Notes: generated from the letters alone by a model not told the origin. 64,000 bases of DNA from Agrobacterium larrymoorei (GCF_030819275.1 NZ_JAUTBL010000002.1:1180501-1244500); one strand, 5' to 3'; numbered from the stretch's first letter, positions 1 through 10,720 are shown. Program-made: numbers and translations.

Positions 1-876
1 GGTCTTTTCCAGTCCTTTGCCGATCTTTTGAAGTTCATCCTGAAGGAGCCGGTCATTCCGTCCGGCGCCAACAAGGGTGTCTTCCTGCTTGCGCCGCTCG
101 TGGCGGTGACGCTCGCTCTTGCCACCTATGCGGTCATCCCGTTCAATCAGGGCTGGGTGGTTGCCAATATCAATGTCGGCATTCTCTACATCTTCGCGAT
201 TTCCTCGCTTGAAGTGTATGGCATCATCATGGGTGGCTGGGCGTCCAACTCGAAGTATCCGTTCCTCGGTGCGCTTCGTTCCGCCGCGCAGATGGTCTCC
301 TACGAAGTCTCGATCGGTCTCGTCATCGTCACCGTTCTGCTTTGCGTCGGCTCTCTGAACTTGACGGATATCGTCAATGCCCAGCATTCCGGTATCGGTA
401 CTTCGCTTGGTCTGCCGGCATCGTTCCTGGACTGGCACTGGTTGCCGCTCTTCCCGATGTTCATCGTCTTCTTCATTTCGTCGCTGGCGGAAACAAACCG
501 TCCACCCTTCGATCTGCCGGAAGCGGAATCGGAACTTGTGGCCGGTCACATGGTGGAGTATGGCTCCACTCCGTACATGATGTTCATGCTGGGCGAATAT
601 GCCGCCATCGTTCTGATGTGCTGCCTGACGACCATTCTCTTCCTTGGTGGCTGGCTGCCGATCGTCGATGTGTGGTTCCTGAACTGGGTGCCGGGCATTG
701 TCTGGTTCGCACTGAAGGGCGTCATGGTGTTCTTCATGTTCGGTCTGGTGAAGGCATTCGTCCCGCGTTACCGCTATGACCAGCTGATGCGTCTTGGCTG
801 GAAGGTCTTCCTTCCGCTGTCGCTTGCCATGGTCGTGATTGTTGCATTCGTACTCAAGCTGACGGCAGGGGCATGA
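1..876 (+). CDS. nuoH: NADH-quinone oxidoreductase subunit H (3' part)
   Basis: This is the membrane subunit of respiratory complex I that helps form the quinone-binding chamber. The reading frame is open from base 1, so the 5' end lies outside the window; about 291 residues are visible of a usual length near 345. The loop motif [14 protein letters not shown], typical of NuoH/ND1, sits in the middle, followed by hydrophobic helices and the conserved segment [16 protein letters not shown] near the C-terminus. It is followed by nuoI 39 bases downstream and belongs to the nuo operon. Identification is secure; only the start is missing. Confidence 0.97.
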   Translation, partial: GLFQSFADLLKFILKEPVIPSGANKGVFLLAPLVAVTLALATYAVIPFNQGWVVANINVGILYIFAISSLEVYGIIMGGWASNSKYPFLGALRSAAQMVSYEVSIGLVIVTVLLCVGSLNLTDIVNAQHSGIGTSLGLPASFLDWHWLPLFPMFIVFFISSLAETNRPPFDLPEAESELVAGHMVEYGSTPYMMFMLGEYAAIVLMCCLTTILFLGGWLPIVDVWFLNWVPGIVWFALKGVMVFFMFGLVKAFVPRYRYDQLMRLGWKVFLPLSLAMVVIVAFVLKLTAGA

Positions 877-915
877 TGATGTCCGAACTCCTCGCTTGCA
901 GATTTGGAGGTTGAG

Positions 916-1407
916 ATGGCCAGTCTTTCCCAAGCCGTCAATTCGCTGTTCCTCAAGGAATTCGTTGGCGCGATCTTTTTGACGATGCGCCACTTCTTCA
1001 AACAGAAGGCAACGGTCAATTATCCGTTTGAAAAGGGTCCGGTCAGCCCACGCTTCCGTGGCGAGCACGCTCTGCGTCGCTATCCGAATGGTGAAGAACG
1101 CTGCATCGCCTGCAAGCTGTGCGAAGCGATCTGTCCCGCTCAGGCGATCACCATTGAAGCCGGCCCGCGCCGCAACGATGGCACACGCCGGACGGTTCGT
1201 TACGACATCGATATGGTGAAGTGCATCTATTGCGGCTTCTGCCAGGAAGCCTGCCCGGTGGATGCGATTGTCGAAGGCCCGAATTTCGAGTTTGCGACGG
1301 AAACCCGTGAAGAGCTCTATTTCGACAAGCAGAAGCTTCTCGACAATGGCGATCGCTGGGAGCGTGAAATCGCGCGGAACCTCGCTCTGGATGCGCCTTA
1401 TCGTTAA
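916..1407 (+). CDS. nuoI: NADH-quinone oxidoreductase subunit I
   Basis: This is the ferredoxin-like subunit of complex I carrying two [4Fe-4S] clusters (N6a/N6b) that pass electrons toward quinone. The 163-residue product has two CxxCxxCxxxCP motifs, seen as [12 protein letters not shown] and [13 protein letters not shown] chose ATG at 916 because the sequence TTGGAGG at 904-910 is a good ribosome binding site for it; the in-frame TTG at 904 lies inside that site. The length is normal for the short bacterial NuoI. It lies between nuoH and nuoJ; the gap to nuoJ is unusually long at 137 bases. Confidence 0.97.
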   Translation: MASLSQAVNSLFLKEFVGAIFLTMRHFFKQKATVNYPFEKGPVSPRFRGEHALRRYPNGEERCIACKLCEAICPAQAITIEAGPRRNDGTRRTVRYDIDMVKCIYCGFCQEACPVDAIVEGPNFEFATETREELYFDKQKLLDNGDRWEREIARNLALDAPYR

Positions 1408-1497
1408 GGCTCACTCCATGTCTTCGGAGCTACTCTCCGGGGATGGCAAAAGATGAAATGCTCGTCGGCGATCGCTGACGGGAATGAAACGGGCAGG

Positions 1498-1534
1498 GCG
1501 GTCTAAAGGCCGCTTTTGTCCGGTGAGGACAAAA
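1498..1534 (+). promoter_or_regulatory. Two overlapping hairpins before nuoJ (attenuator-like)
   Basis: Two stem-loops share bases. The first is GCGGTC (1498-1503), loop TAAA, GGCCGC (1508-1513), followed by TTTT, which looks like a short intrinsic terminator. The second is TTTTGTCC (1514-1521), loop GGTGA, GGACAAAA (1527-1534); it uses the T run of the first as its left arm and ends ten bases before the nuoJ ATG. The arrangement could tune read-through or translation of nuoJKLMN relative to upstream genes. This is inferred from sequence symmetry only. Confidence 0.45.
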
Positions 1535-1544
1535 AGGCACCAAC

Positions 1545-2159
1545 ATGGGTCTGCACGCTGTATTCTTCTACATATTCGCTTTCGTCGCCGTGGCGTCTGC
1601 GTTTCTGGTCATTGCATCCAAGAACCCCGTTCACTCGGTCTTGTTCCTAATCCTGACTTTCTTCAACGCGGCGGCGCTCTTCCTGCTGACGGGCGCTGAG
1701 TTCCTCGGCATGATCTTGCTGGTCGTTTATGTCGGCGCTGTGGCGGTGTTGTTCCTCTTCGTCGTCATGATGCTGGACGTCGATTTTGCTGAGCTGCGTT
1801 CCGGCGTGCTGCAATATGCGCCGATCGGTGCCTTGATCGGTGTGATCCTGGCGGCAGAGCTGATCATCGTTGTTGGCGGCAGCGTGCTGAACCCACAGGC
1901 GGCAAAGTCGATCACCATGCCGATCCCCAATCCGCTTGAGCGCACCAACACCGCAGCTTTGGGTGACGTGCTTTATACGAACTACGTCTACTTCTTCCAG
2001 CTGGCAGGTCTCGTGCTGCTGGTGGCCATGATTGGCGCTATCGTGCTGACGCTGCGTCACCGCACGGATATCAAGCGTCAGGACATTTCAACCCAGGTCG
2101 CCCGCGATCCGAAGACCGCCGTTACGACGGTCAAGGTCAAGCCGGGTCAGGGCCTCTGA
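1545..2159 (+). CDS. nuoJ: NADH-quinone oxidoreductase subunit J
   Basis: This is a membrane-arm subunit of complex I (ND6 homologue), with five predicted transmembrane helices, that takes part in coupling quinone reduction to proton pumping. The 204-residue product has the NuoJ core segments NPVHSVLFLILTFFNAA and MILLVVYVGAVAVLFLFVVMM, and ends in a charged cytoplasmic tail. The ATG at 1545 follows a purine-rich stretch. Length is typical. A 137-base leader with two hairpins separates it from nuoI, unlike the tight spacing elsewhere in the operon. Confidence 0.96.
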   Translation: MGLHAVFFYIFAFVAVASAFLVIASKNPVHSVLFLILTFFNAAALFLLTGAEFLGMILLVVYVGAVAVLFLFVVMMLDVDFAELRSGVLQYAPIGALIGVILAAELIIVVGGSVLNPQAAKSITMPIPNPLERTNTAALGDVLYTNYVYFFQLAGLVLLVAMIGAIVLTLRHRTDIKRQDISTQVARDPKTAVTTVKVKPGQGL

Positions 2160-2188
2160 GGCGCGAACGGATCCAAGGAACATAGAAT

Positions 2189-2497
2189 ATGGAAATCGGT
2201 CTTTCCCATTACCTGACGGTCAGCGCGATCCTCTTCACGATCGGCATCTTCGGTATCTTCCTCAACCGCAAGAACGTCATCGTCATCCTCATGTCGATCG
2301 AACTTATCCTTCTGGCGGTAAATCTCAACCTCGTGGCCTTCTCCTGGGTGCTGAACGACATGGTTGGTCAGGTCTTCGCCCTGTTCATTCTGACTGTTGC
2401 TGCTGCTGAAGCGGCCATCGGTCTTGCAATACTCGTAGTCTTCTACCGCAACCGCGGATCGATCGCCGTGGAAGACGTCAATATGATGAAGGGCTGA
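2189..2497 (+). CDS. nuoK: NADH-quinone oxidoreductase subunit K
   Basis: This is a small membrane subunit of complex I (ND4L homologue) with three helices and buried glutamates in the proton path. The 102-residue product has conserved [21 protein letters not shown] (helix I to II) and the helix III stretch ending in [16 protein letters not shown]. The ATG at 2189 follows CAAGGAA. It lies 29 bases after nuoJ and 7 before nuoL, as usual for this operon. Confidence 0.97.
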   Translation: MEIGLSHYLTVSAILFTIGIFGIFLNRKNVIVILMSIELILLAVNLNLVAFSWVLNDMVGQVFALFILTVAAAEAAIGLAILVVFYRNRGSIAVEDVNMMKG

Positions 2498-2504
2498 TAA
2501 GGCT

Positions 2505-4502
2505 ATGATCTATAAGGCTATCGTCTTTCTTCCGCTGATCGGCTTCCTGATCGCTGGTCTCTTTGGCCGATCTATCGGTGCCAAGGCCTCGGAATTTGTC
2601 ACCACCGGCCTGATGGCCGTCGTGGCGATCCTTTCCTGGATCGTGTTCTTCGATGTCGCGCTCCTGACCCATGAGGCCGGTGAGGTCATCAAGGTGCCGG
2701 TGCTGCGCTGGATCCAGTCCGGCGGCATCGACGTCGAATGGGCGTTCCGCATTGATACGCTGACGGCCGTCATGTTCGTCGTGGTCAATACGGTGTCCTG
2801 TCTCGTGCATATGTACTCCATCGGGTACATGCATCACGATCCGCATCGTCCGCGCTTCTTCGCCTATCTCTCGCTCTTCACCTTTGCGATGCTAATGCTG
2901 GTGACCTCCGACAACCTGCTGCAGATGTTCTTCGGCTGGGAAGGGGTTGGTCTGGCATCCTACCTGCTGATCGGCTTCTGGTTCAAGAAGCCCTCCGCAT
3001 CGGCGGCCGCCATGAAGGCCTTTATTGTCAACCGCGTCGGCGACTTCGGCTTCATCCTTGGCATCGCCGGTCTGTTCGTGCTGTTCGGCTCGATCAATTT
3101 CGAAACGATCTTCGCAGCCGCTGGTTCCTACCTGCCTGCAGATGGCGCTGCTTCTACCGAGACGGTCATCAACCTCTTCGGCATGCAGCTTGATAAGGCC
3201 CATGCGGTGACGGCGGTCTGCCTGCTGCTGTTCATGGGTTCGATGGGTAAGTCTGCTCAGTTCCTGTTGCACACCTGGCTGCCGGACGCCATGGAAGGTC
3301 CAACGCCCGTTTCGGCGCTGATCCATGCCGCGACCATGGTGACGGCTGGCGTGTTCCTGGTCGCGCGCATGTCGCCGATCTTCGAACTGTCGCCGAACGC
3401 TTTGATGTTCGTGACGCTGATCGGCTCCATCACCGCCTTCTTTGCGGCGACCGTCGGTCTGGTCCAGAACGACATCAAGCGCGTTATCGCCTATTCGACC
3501 TGCTCGCAGCTCGGATACATGTTCGCAGCGCTCGGCGTCGGTGCTTATGGCGCGGCTGTATTCCACCTCTTCACGCACGCCTTCTTCAAGGCCCTGCTGT
3601 TCCTTGCCGCAGGCTCCGTTATCCACGCCGTGGATGGTGAGCAGGACATGCGTCACATGGGTGGTCTTCGCAAGCACATCCCGATCACCTTCTGGACGAT
3701 GACGATCGGCAATCTGGCGCTGACGGGTGTGGGTATTCCAGGCACCATGTTTGGTTTTGCCGGCTTCTTCTCCAAGGATGTGATCATCGAGTCATCCTAT
3801 GCCTCGCACAGCCCGCTTGCAGGGTTTGCTTTCACCATGCTGGTCGTCGCAGCGCTCTTCACCAGCTTCTATTCATGGCGTCTGGCCTTCATGACCTTCT
3901 TCGGCAAGCCGCGCGCTTCCGCCGATGTCATGCACCACGTTCATGAATCGCCGATGGTGATGCTGATCCCGCTCTTCGTTCTGTCGATCGGTGCGATCTT
4001 TGCCGGTGTCGTGTTCGAAGGCTACTTCTTCGGCCATGAATATGCGGAATTCTGGAAGGGCGCTCTCTTTACGCTTCCCTCCAACGAAATACTCGAAGAG
4101 TTCCACCATGTGCCGCTTTGGGTAAAGTGGAGCCCCTTCATTGCCATGGTTCTCGGTTTTGTCACCGCCTGGTATTTCTACATCAAGTCGCCGGAAACGC
4201 CGAAGCGCTTGGCAGCGACCCATCGCGGCCTCTACCAGTTCCTCTTGAACAAGTGGTACTTCGACGAACTCTACGACTTCCTCTTCATTCGTTCCGCGAA
4301 GGCGCTCGGTCGCTTCCTGTGGAAGAAGGGCGACGTGGCTGTCATCGACGCCTATGGCCCCAACGGTATTGCAGCGCGCGTGGTTGATGTGACCAACCGT
4401 GTCGTCCGTCTGCAGTCCGGTTACCTTTATCACTATGCTTTCGCGATGCTGATCGGCATCGCAGCACTAGTCACCTGGATGATGCTTGGGAGTGCCCTCT
4501 GA
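2505..4502 (+). CDS. nuoL: NADH-quinone oxidoreductase subunit L
   Basis: This is the distal antiporter-like proton-pumping subunit of complex I (ND5 homologue), with the long lateral helix at its C-terminal side. The 665-residue product carries the NuoL/Mrp signature segments [38 protein letters not shown] and the lysine-bearing GSMGKSAQ. Length is normal for the family. Its stop overlaps the start of nuoM by one base (TGATG), which suggests coupled translation. Confidence 0.97.
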   Translation: MIYKAIVFLPLIGFLIAGLFGRSIGAKASEFVTTGLMAVVAILSWIVFFDVALLTHEAGEVIKVPVLRWIQSGGIDVEWAFRIDTLTAVMFVVVNTVSCLVHMYSIGYMHHDPHRPRFFAYLSLFTFAMLMLVTSDNLLQMFFGWEGVGLASYLLIGFWFKKPSASAAAMKAFIVNRVGDFGFILGIAGLFVLFGSINFETIFAAAGSYLPADGAASTETVINLFGMQLDKAHAVTAVCLLLFMGSMGKSAQFLLHTWLPDAMEGPTPVSALIHAATMVTAGVFLVARMSPIFELSPNALMFVTLIGSITAFFAATVGLVQNDIKRVIAYSTCSQLGYMFAALGVGAYGAAVFHLFTHAFFKALLFLAAGSVIHAVDGEQDMRHMGGLRKHIPITFWTMTIGNLALTGVGIPGTMFGFAGFFSKDVIIESSYASHSPLAGFAFTMLVVAALFTSFYSWRLAFMTFFGKPRASADVMHHVHESPMVMLIPLFVLSIGAIFAGVVFEGYFFGHEYAEFWKGALFTLPSNEILEEFHHVPLWVKWSPFIAMVLGFVTAWYFYIKSPETPKRLAATHRGLYQFLLNKWYFDELYDFLFIRSAKALGRFLWKKGDVAVIDAYGPNGIAARVVDVTNRVVRLQSGYLYHYAFAMLIGIAALVTWMMLGSAL

Positions 4503-6013
4503 TGACCGATTGGCCCATTCTTTCAACGGTCACCTTCCTGCCGCTCGTCGGCGTGGTGCTCCTGCTTTTGACGAATGAGAACGGCCCCTTCGGGCGCCGC
4601 AACATTCTCAATGTCTCTCTTCTGACGACGGTATTCACCTTCATCGTCTCGCTTTTCATCTGGATCGGCTTCGACAATTCGAACCCGGGCTTCCAGATGA
4701 TCGAGAAGCACAACTGGTTCGGTAACATCGCCGCCTATCATATGGGCGTCGATGGCATCTCGATGCTCTTCGTCATCCTGACGACGTTCCTCATGCCCTT
4801 CTGCGTTCTCGCAAGCTGGGATTCCGTCCAGAAGCGTCTGAAGGAATACATGATCGCCTTCCTTCTTCTGGAAGTCGTCATGATCGGCGTGTTCGTCGCG
4901 CTCGACACCGTCCTCTTCTACGTCTTCTTCGAAGCGACGCTGATCCCGATGTTCATCATCATCGGCGTCTGGGGCGGCAAGGATCGCGTCTACGCATCCT
5001 ACAAGTTCTTCCTCTACACGCTTCTCGGCTCGGTTCTGACGATGCTCGCCATCATGGCGATGTACTGGCAGGCTGGCACGACGGATATGACGGAGCTTTT
5101 GAAGCACGGCTTCCCGGCTGGCATGCAGACCTGGCTCTGGCTTGCCTGCTTCGCGGCCTTTGCTGTGAAGATGCCGATGTGGCCGGTTCATACCTGGCTT
5201 CCGGATGCGCACGTTCAGGCACCGACCGCAGGGTCGGTCATCCTGGCCGGCGTCATGCTGAAGCTCGGTGGATACGGTTTCATCCGCTTCTCGCTGTCGA
5301 TGTTCCCCCTGGCGTCCGAGCATTTCGCTCCCTTCGTCTTCACGCTCTCCGTGCTTGCCATCATCTACACCTCGCTGGTGGCGATGATGCAGGAAGACAT
5401 CAAGAAGCTGATTGCTTACTCCTCCGTTGCCCATATGGGTTACGTGACGATGGGTATCTTCGCGGCCAACGTGCAGGGTCTGCAGGGCGCGATCTTCCAG
5501 ATGTTGTCGCATGGCATCGTGTCCAGCGCGCTCTTCCTTTGCGTTGGCGTCGTTTATGACCGCCTCCACACCCGCGAGATCGCGGCCTATGGTGGTCTGG
5601 TCAACAACATGCCGAAATATGCCGTCGCCTTCATGGTCTTCACCATGGCGAATGTCGGCTTGCCGGGCACCTCGGGCTTCGTCGGCGAATTCCTGACCAT
5701 CATTGGTGTGTTCCGCGCCAACACCTGGGTGGCACTCTTCGCCGCAACGGGCGTCATTCTCTCGGCATCCTACGCGCTGTGGCTTTACCGCCGCGTGATC
5801 TTCGGTGCGCTTGAGAAGGAAAGCCTCAAGTCGATGCTCGATCTCAACACCCGTGAAAAGGTTATCCTTTATCCGCTGGTTGTGCTGACGATCTTCTTCG
5901 GCGTCTACCCGGCACCGGTCTTCGATGCGACGGCGGCATCGGTGGATCTCGTAATCAATAATTATACAGCCGCATTGCAGGCAGCGCAGAATGTTGCGCT
6001 CTCGCTGAACTGA
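4502..6013 (+). CDS. nuoM: NADH-quinone oxidoreductase subunit M
   Basis: This is the middle antiporter-like proton-pumping subunit of complex I (ND4 homologue). The 503-residue product contains the family hallmarks [20 protein letters not shown], with the essential glutamate, and [22 protein letters not shown]. The start overlaps the nuoL stop. All expected membrane segments are present and the length is typical. It is followed after 18 bases by nuoN. Confidence 0.97.
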   Translation: MTDWPILSTVTFLPLVGVVLLLLTNENGPFGRRNILNVSLLTTVFTFIVSLFIWIGFDNSNPGFQMIEKHNWFGNIAAYHMGVDGISMLFVILTTFLMPFCVLASWDSVQKRLKEYMIAFLLLEVVMIGVFVALDTVLFYVFFEATLIPMFIIIGVWGGKDRVYASYKFFLYTLLGSVLTMLAIMAMYWQAGTTDMTELLKHGFPAGMQTWLWLACFAAFAVKMPMWPVHTWLPDAHVQAPTAGSVILAGVMLKLGGYGFIRFSLSMFPLASEHFAPFVFTLSVLAIIYTSLVAMMQEDIKKLIAYSSVAHMGYVTMGIFAANVQGLQGAIFQMLSHGIVSSALFLCVGVVYDRLHTREIAAYGGLVNNMPKYAVAFMVFTMANVGLPGTSGFVGEFLTIIGVFRANTWVALFAATGVILSASYALWLYRRVIFGALEKESLKSMLDLNTREKVILYPLVVLTIFFGVYPAPVFDATAASVDLVINNYTAALQAAQNVALSLN

Positions 6014-6031
6014 CGACAGGACCCGTTGGAT

Positions 6032-7474
6032 ATGACCGCTGAACTTCTTTTTGCCAGTCTGCGCATCGCGACGCCCGAGCTGATCCTTGCGGTCGGTGCG
6101 CTGGCGCTGCTCATGATCGGCGTCTTCTCCGGCGACAAGTCGACCAACACCGTGACGGGTCTTGCCGTCGCGCTTTTGGTCGTCGTCGGTCTGTGGATCA
6201 TCTTCGCTCCTGCAAGCGGAGAAGCATTCGGCGGCGTTTATGTCGCCGACGCCTTCGGCAACTTCATGAAGATCCTGGCGCTGATCGGCTCCATCGTCGC
6301 CATGATCCTCGCGGTTGGCCACAGCCGCGTCGAACCGATCGGTCGTTTCGAATATCCGGTGCTTCTGGTTCTGGCGACGCTCGGCATTCTGCTGATGATC
6401 TCCGCCAACAACCTGATCTCGCTTTACATGGCGCTCGAGCTTCAGTCGCTGGCGCTCTATGTGATCTGCGCGATCGACCGTGAAAGCCTGCGCTCGACCG
6501 AAGCCGGTTTGAAGTATTTCGTTCTCGGCGCTCTGTCTTCCGGCATGCTGCTCTACGGCATGTCGCTGGTCTACGGCTTCACCGGCAACACCGGCTTCCA
6601 GGAAATCGCGACCGTGCTGTCCGCTGAAACCCGTTCGCTTGGCGTCGTCTTCGGTCTGGTCTTCGTGCTGGCCGGTCTGGCGTTCAAGATTTCCGCCGTT
6701 CCGTTCCACATGTGGACGCCGGACGTTTATGAAGGCGCGCCGACCCCAGTCACCGCCTTCCTTGCAGCAGCACCGAAGATTGGTGCCATGGCGATCTTCG
6801 TTCGAATCGTCGTCGACGCCTTCCAGCCTGTCTTCACCGACTGGCAGCAGATCGTCGTTTTCATATCGATCGCATCCATGCTGCTCGGCTCCTTTGCCGC
6901 AATCGGTCAGAAGAACATCAAGCGCCTGATGGCCTATTCCTCGATCGGTCACATGGGTTATGCCCTTGTCGGTCTCGCCGCCGGAAACGAAGCGGGTGTG
7001 GCCGGCGTGCTGATTTACATGGCCGTTTACATGGGCATGACGCTCGGCACCTTTGCCTGCATTCTCGCGATGCGTCGCAAGGAAATCGGAAATGTCGAAA
7101 ATGTCGACGATCTGGCGGGCCTGTCCTCTACCAATCCCTTCATGGCGCTGGTGCTGACCGCTCTGATGTTCTCGCTGGCAGGCATCCCGCCGCTCGCAGG
7201 CTTCTTCGCCAAGTATTATGTCTTCCTGGCAGCCATCGAAGCCAAGCTCTATGCGCTGGCCATTATCGGCGTGATCGCATCGGTTGTTGGTGCCTACTAC
7301 TACCTGCGCATCGTCAAGGTCATGTGGTTCGATGAGGCCAAGGGTGGCTTTGAAAAGGCCGCTGGCGAGTTGCGGATCGTTTACGCACTCTCCGGTCTCT
7401 TCGTCATTGCCTTCATCTTCTTTGGTGGCATGCTCGGCAACGCCGTGACAGCTGCGGCAAAGACGTTCTTTTGA
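6032..7474 (+). CDS. nuoN: NADH-quinone oxidoreductase subunit N
   Basis: This is the antiporter-like subunit of complex I (ND2 homologue) next to NuoK and the last gene of the nuo operon. The 480-residue product shows [21 protein letters not shown] and [20 protein letters not shown], typical of NuoN. I prefer ATG 6032 (ten bases after AGGA at 6018-6021) over the in-frame TTG at 6026, which would be only four bases from it; the choice changes two residues. The stop overlaps a possible TTG start of the next gene. Confidence 0.96.
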   Translation: MTAELLFASLRIATPELILAVGALALLMIGVFSGDKSTNTVTGLAVALLVVVGLWIIFAPASGEAFGGVYVADAFGNFMKILALIGSIVAMILAVGHSRVEPIGRFEYPVLLVLATLGILLMISANNLISLYMALELQSLALYVICAIDRESLRSTEAGLKYFVLGALSSGMLLYGMSLVYGFTGNTGFQEIATVLSAETRSLGVVFGLVFVLAGLAFKISAVPFHMWTPDVYEGAPTPVTAFLAAAPKIGAMAIFVRIVVDAFQPVFTDWQQIVVFISIASMLLGSFAAIGQKNIKRLMAYSSIGHMGYALVGLAAGNEAGVAGVLIYMAVYMGMTLGTFACILAMRRKEIGNVENVDDLAGLSSTNPFMALVLTALMFSLAGIPPLAGFFAKYYVFLAAIEAKLYALAIIGVIASVVGAYYYLRIVKVMWFDEAKGGFEKAAGELRIVYALSGLFVIAFIFFGGMLGNAVTAAAKTFF

Positions 7475-7485
7475 GCGAACACGCC

Positions 7486-8241
7486 ATGAAAAAGCGCCGG
7501 ATGTCTCTCGATGACTTCCGGCACGAGGCATTGGGGGCGACATCCTCCACCAATGTCGAATGCCTCGCCCGGGCGCGCTCGGGCGATAGCGGCAATCTCT
7601 GGGTGACCGCACTCCGCCAGACTGGCGGCAAGGGCCGCCGTGGCAGACCGTGGGTCTCCGAGCCCGGCAATCTCTATGCTTCTCTTTTGCTGATCGATCC
7701 TGCTCCAGCGGACCTCATTGGTTCTTTGCCGCTGGCTTTTGCGCTTGCCGTGCACCGTGCGATTCGCGCTGTCCTGCCTTTCGGCGGAGCTCCGCTAGAA
7801 ATTAAGTGGCCTAATGACATTCTCATCGGCAGAATGAAGACCTGCGGCATTCTGATGGAAGCGGAGCAACTTGCCGATGGGCGCCGCGCGATCGTCATCG
7901 GCATTGGCATCAACATCGCCCACAAGCCTGACAATCCGCTCTATCCCGTCACCATGCTGTCAGAGCATGGCGCGTCCTGCGGGCCGGACGAGCTCTTTGC
8001 TCATCTTTATCGTGAGACCGCCGAAGTCCTCTCTGTCTGGAACGAAGGCAGGGGCGTGAGCGAGGTCATGAGGGACTGGCGTGCAGCCGCCTGCGGTATC
8101 GGTGAGCATATCACCGTCAACTTTCCGGATCGCTCCATCGGCGGACGCTTTGCCGGTATAGACGATCAAGGTTTTCTGTTGCTGGATGAGGATGATGGCC
8201 CGAGACGGGCGATTGCCGCCGGTGACGTTTTCTTCGGCTGA
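7486..8241 (+). CDS. birA: Biotin--[acetyl-CoA-carboxylase] ligase (class I BirA)
   Basis: This enzyme activates biotin with ATP and attaches it to the lysine of AccB, the biotin carrier protein, whose gene is at 53398-53877 in this window. The product of about 251 residues has the ligase motif GRRGRPW (GRGRxGR-type loop), KWPNDILIG in the biotin site, and GIGINI. There is no N-terminal helix-turn-helix, so it is a monofunctional class I enzyme and not a repressor. The start is uncertain: ATG 7486, ATG 7501 or a TTG at 7471 overlapping the nuoN stop. It is tightly linked to nuoN and probably read from the same transcript. Confidence 0.93.
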   Translation: MKKRRMSLDDFRHEALGATSSTNVECLARARSGDSGNLWVTALRQTGGKGRRGRPWVSEPGNLYASLLLIDPAPADLIGSLPLAFALAVHRAIRAVLPFGGAPLEIKWPNDILIGRMKTCGILMEAEQLADGRRAIVIGIGINIAHKPDNPLYPVTMLSEHGASCGPDELFAHLYRETAEVLSVWNEGRGVSEVMRDWRAAACGIGEHITVNFPDRSIGGRFAGIDDQGFLLLDEDDGPRRAIAAGDVFFG

Positions 8242-8249
8242 AGGTGTTT

Positions 8250-8266
8250 GCGCGGGTCACCTGCGC
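8250..8266 (+). terminator. Weak terminator-like hairpin after birA
   Basis: A seven-pair stem (GCGCGGG pairing with CCTGCGC through one G-T pair) with a three-base loop lies nine bases after the birA stop. A TTTT run follows about nine bases later. It could end or slow nuo-birA transcription before rnj; the T tract is too distant for a strong intrinsic terminator. Confidence 0.3.
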
Positions 8267-8436
8267 GACGTCGGCTTTTGAGTTTGGAGCATCCCTGCTG
8301 CTCGTAGAATCAGGGCGTCCATCCGGTCCGCGTCGGCCCGGCATCTCGGCGTTTCATCAAGTCCGGCGCGGTTGAAGGCAACGGTGGAGCGTGGCGCAAG
8401 CGCGCGGCCATTGCCTGTTGCGGATTGGATAATGAC

Positions 8437-10104
8437 ATGTCTCAACAAGACGAACTGGTCTTCCTGCCGCTTGGCGGCGTCGGCGAAATCGGCATGAATT
8501 TGGCGCTTTATGGTTATGGTCCTGCCGCCAAGCGACAATGGATCATGGTGGATTGTGGCGTCACCTTCGCAGGCCTCGATCTTCCTGGTGTCGATCTGGT
8601 GCTGCCCGATATCCGCTTCATCGAAGCCCAGCGGCAGAACCTCAAAGGCATCATCATCACCCATGCCCATGAGGACCATTATGGCGCGCTGAACGATCTT
8701 TGGCCTGGCCTTAACGTCCCGGTCTATGCTTCCGGTTTCACCGCCGGCATGCTGGAAGCAAAGCGCAATTACGAAGGCACGCGTGCCGAGATCCCGATTT
8801 CGCCGTTCAAGGCGGGTGATCGTATCAATCTCGGTCCGTTCGAGATCGAAGCCATCGGCGTCAACCACTCGATCCCCGAGCCCATGTCGCTTGTCATCCG
8901 CACCCCACTGGGCAATGTCGTCCACACCGGCGACTGGAAGATTGATGACGCGCCGTCTTTAGGGCCGCTCACAGATGAGGCACGCTTCCGCGCCGTTGGC
9001 GAAGAAGGCGTTCTTGCGCTTCTGTGCGACAGCACCAATGCCGTGAGGGACGGTGTTTCTCCGTCGGAGGAACAGGTTTCCGAGGGGCTGCGCCAGATCA
9101 TCGAAAATGCCGAAGGGCGTGTGGCGATCACCACCTTCTCCTCCAATGTCGGCCGTATCCGCTCCATCGCCCAGGCTGCGGAGCGCGCGGGTCGCGAAGT
9201 GCTGCTGCTGGGTTCTTCGCTCAAGCGCGTCGTCAACGTCTCGCAGGATCTCGGCATCATGGAAGGCATCAAACCTTTCCTTGCCGAAGACGAATATGGC
9301 TACATTCCCCGTGACAAGGTGGTCGTCATCCTCACCGGTTCTCAGGGTGAGCCGCGTGCGGCACTTGCCAAACTGTCACGCGATGAGATGCGCAATGTGG
9401 CGCTCGCCAAGGGCGACACGGTCGTCTTTTCCTCGCGCGCCATTCCAGGAAACGAAAAGGCCATTCTCGATATCAAGAACGGCCTGATCGAGCAGGGTAT
9501 CCACATCATCACCGATAATGAAGCCCTGGTTCACGTCTCCGGCCACCCGCGCCGCAACGAGCTTCTGCGCATGTATGAATGGACCAAGCCGCAAATTCTC
9601 GTGCCGGTGCACGGCGAGGCGGCCCATCTCGTGGCACAGAAGGAACTGGCCGAGCAGGCTGGCATCAAGCAAGTACCCAAGGTTCGCAACGGCAACATCC
9701 TGCGTCTGGCACCTGGCCCTGCCGAAGTCATCGACGATGCGCCGCATGGCCGCGTCTTCAAGGATGGACGTCTGGTCGGCGATTTCGAAGAAATGGGCAT
9801 TGGCGATCGCCGCAAGCTCTCCTTTGCCGGTCACGTGTCCGTCAATGTCGTGCTGGACAGCCGTTACGATTTCCACGGAGATCCGGATGTCGTGCCTTTC
9901 GGCCTGCCGGAATTCGACGACGAGGGCGAGGCGATGGAAGACACGCTCTATGATGCTGTTCTCGGTGCCATCGAGAGTATCCCGCGGGCGCGCCGCAAGG
10001 ATCTGGACTTGCTGCGTGAAGCGGTGCGCCGCGCCGTGCGTGCCGCCGCCAACCAGACCTGGGGCAAAAAGCCGATCGTCACAGTGTTCGTGACGAAGAT
10101 TTGA
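8437..10104 (+). CDS. rnj: Ribonuclease J
   Basis: This is a metallo-beta-lactamase/beta-CASP ribonuclease with 5'-3' exonuclease and endonuclease activity, used in rRNA maturation and mRNA decay in the cytoplasm. The 555-residue product has the metal motif THAHEDHYG near residue 77 in the N-terminal lactamase fold, the beta-CASP segment with SGHPRRNEL, and the VPVHGEAAH motif. ATG 8437 is preferred over the TTG four codons upstream because family members begin right at the conserved DELVFLPLGGVGEIGMN. In many alphaproteobacteria a coaX gene lies between birA and rnj; here only 195 bases remain and no coaX remnant is recognisable. Confidence 0.95.
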   Translation: MSQQDELVFLPLGGVGEIGMNLALYGYGPAAKRQWIMVDCGVTFAGLDLPGVDLVLPDIRFIEAQRQNLKGIIITHAHEDHYGALNDLWPGLNVPVYASGFTAGMLEAKRNYEGTRAEIPISPFKAGDRINLGPFEIEAIGVNHSIPEPMSLVIRTPLGNVVHTGDWKIDDAPSLGPLTDEARFRAVGEEGVLALLCDSTNAVRDGVSPSEEQVSEGLRQIIENAEGRVAITTFSSNVGRIRSIAQAAERAGREVLLLGSSLKRVVNVSQDLGIMEGIKPFLAEDEYGYIPRDKVVVILTGSQGEPRAALAKLSRDEMRNVALAKGDTVVFSSRAIPGNEKAILDIKNGLIEQGIHIITDNEALVHVSGHPRRNELLRMYEWTKPQILVPVHGEAAHLVAQKELAEQAGIKQVPKVRNGNILRLAPGPAEVIDDAPHGRVFKDGRLVGDFEEMGIGDRRKLSFAGHVSVNVVLDSRYDFHGDPDVVPFGLPEFDDEGEAMEDTLYDAVLGAIESIPRARRKDLDLLREAVRRAVRAAANQTWGKKPIVTVFVTKI

Positions 10105-10173
10105 GGATAGGTTCGGTGTCGTGCGTCATTACCGGCGCGCGACCCCGAACATGCTTCATCGGCGCATTGTCCT

Positions 10174-10272
10174 AAAGCGTGTCGCGATCTTTCAGATTCG
10201 CTCATACGCTTTAGGTCCTTGTCGCATGTTGTTATCGCAAAACCGCTGCACACTTTTGCGCGACATGCTTTA
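10174..10272 (+). repeat. RIME-like intergenic repeat, copy 1
   Basis: A 99-base element runs from AAAGCGTGTCGCGA to GACATGCTTTA and contains the block CCGCTGCACACTTTTGCG. It can fold into consecutive hairpins (AAAGCGT with ACGCTTT; GCATGT with ACATGC). It matches, from memory, the Rhizobium-specific intergenic mosaic element family common in Rhizobium and Agrobacterium genomes. A second copy in the same orientation lies at 25006-25112. It sits between rnj and mce. Confidence 0.8.
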
Positions 10273-10315
10273 GGGACGCATGCATGAGTTCGGCTAGGGA
10301 CTTGGGAGGATGACC

Positions 10316-10720
10316 ATGCTCGGACGGATCAATCACGTTGCGATTGCCGTGCCTGACCTTGTAGCGGCCACTGCTACGTACAGAGACGTACTAGGCGCTG
10401 CGGTCTCGCAAATGCAGACCCTGCCAGACCATGGGGTGAGGGTGGTTTTCGTCAATTTGCCTAACAGCAAGGTCGAACTGCTCGAGCCATTGGATAGCGA
10501 CTCCCCTATCGCGGCTTTTCTGGACAAGAACCCGTACGGCGGCATGCATCATATCTGCTACGAGGTAGAGGACATCATCTCGGCCCGGGACAGTTTGAAA
10601 GCCGCCGGGGCACGCATTCTGGGCGATGGCGAGCCGAAGATCGGTGCCCATGGAAAGCCTGTGCTCTTCCTCCATCCGAAGGATTTCTGCGGCACGCTGG
10701 TTGAGTTGGAAGAGATTTGA
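10316..10720 (+). CDS. mce: Methylmalonyl-CoA epimerase
   Basis: This is a vicinal-oxygen-chelate metalloenzyme that interconverts (2R)- and (2S)-methylmalonyl-CoA in the propionyl-CoA to succinyl-CoA route. The 134-residue product starts MLGRINHVAIAVPDL, with the first metal histidine. It also has GGMHHICYEVEDI and ends with FLHPKDFCGTLVELEEI, carrying the last metal glutamate. The site GGGAGG at 10304-10309 is directly next to the ATG at 10310 but six bases from ATG 10316, so the second ATG is preferred. Length is normal. Confidence 0.92.
   Translation: MLGRINHVAIAVPDLVAATATYRDVLGAAVSQMQTLPDHGVRVVFVNLPNSKVELLEPLDSDSPIAAFLDKNPYGGMHHICYEVEDIISARDSLKAAGARILGDGEPKIGAHGKPVLFLHPKDFCGTLVELEEI

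Noticed and set aside
4523..7612. A 1029-codon open frame on the minus strand across nuoM and nuoN
   Set aside because: It lies antisense to two certain membrane genes and its protein is a low-complexity mixture rich in D, H, R and Q, typical of the reverse frame of GC-rich coding sequence.
8242..8436. Possible coaX remnant between birA and rnj
   Set aside because: Many alphaproteobacteria have coaX here, but the 195 bases give no recognisable CoaX motif in any frame.
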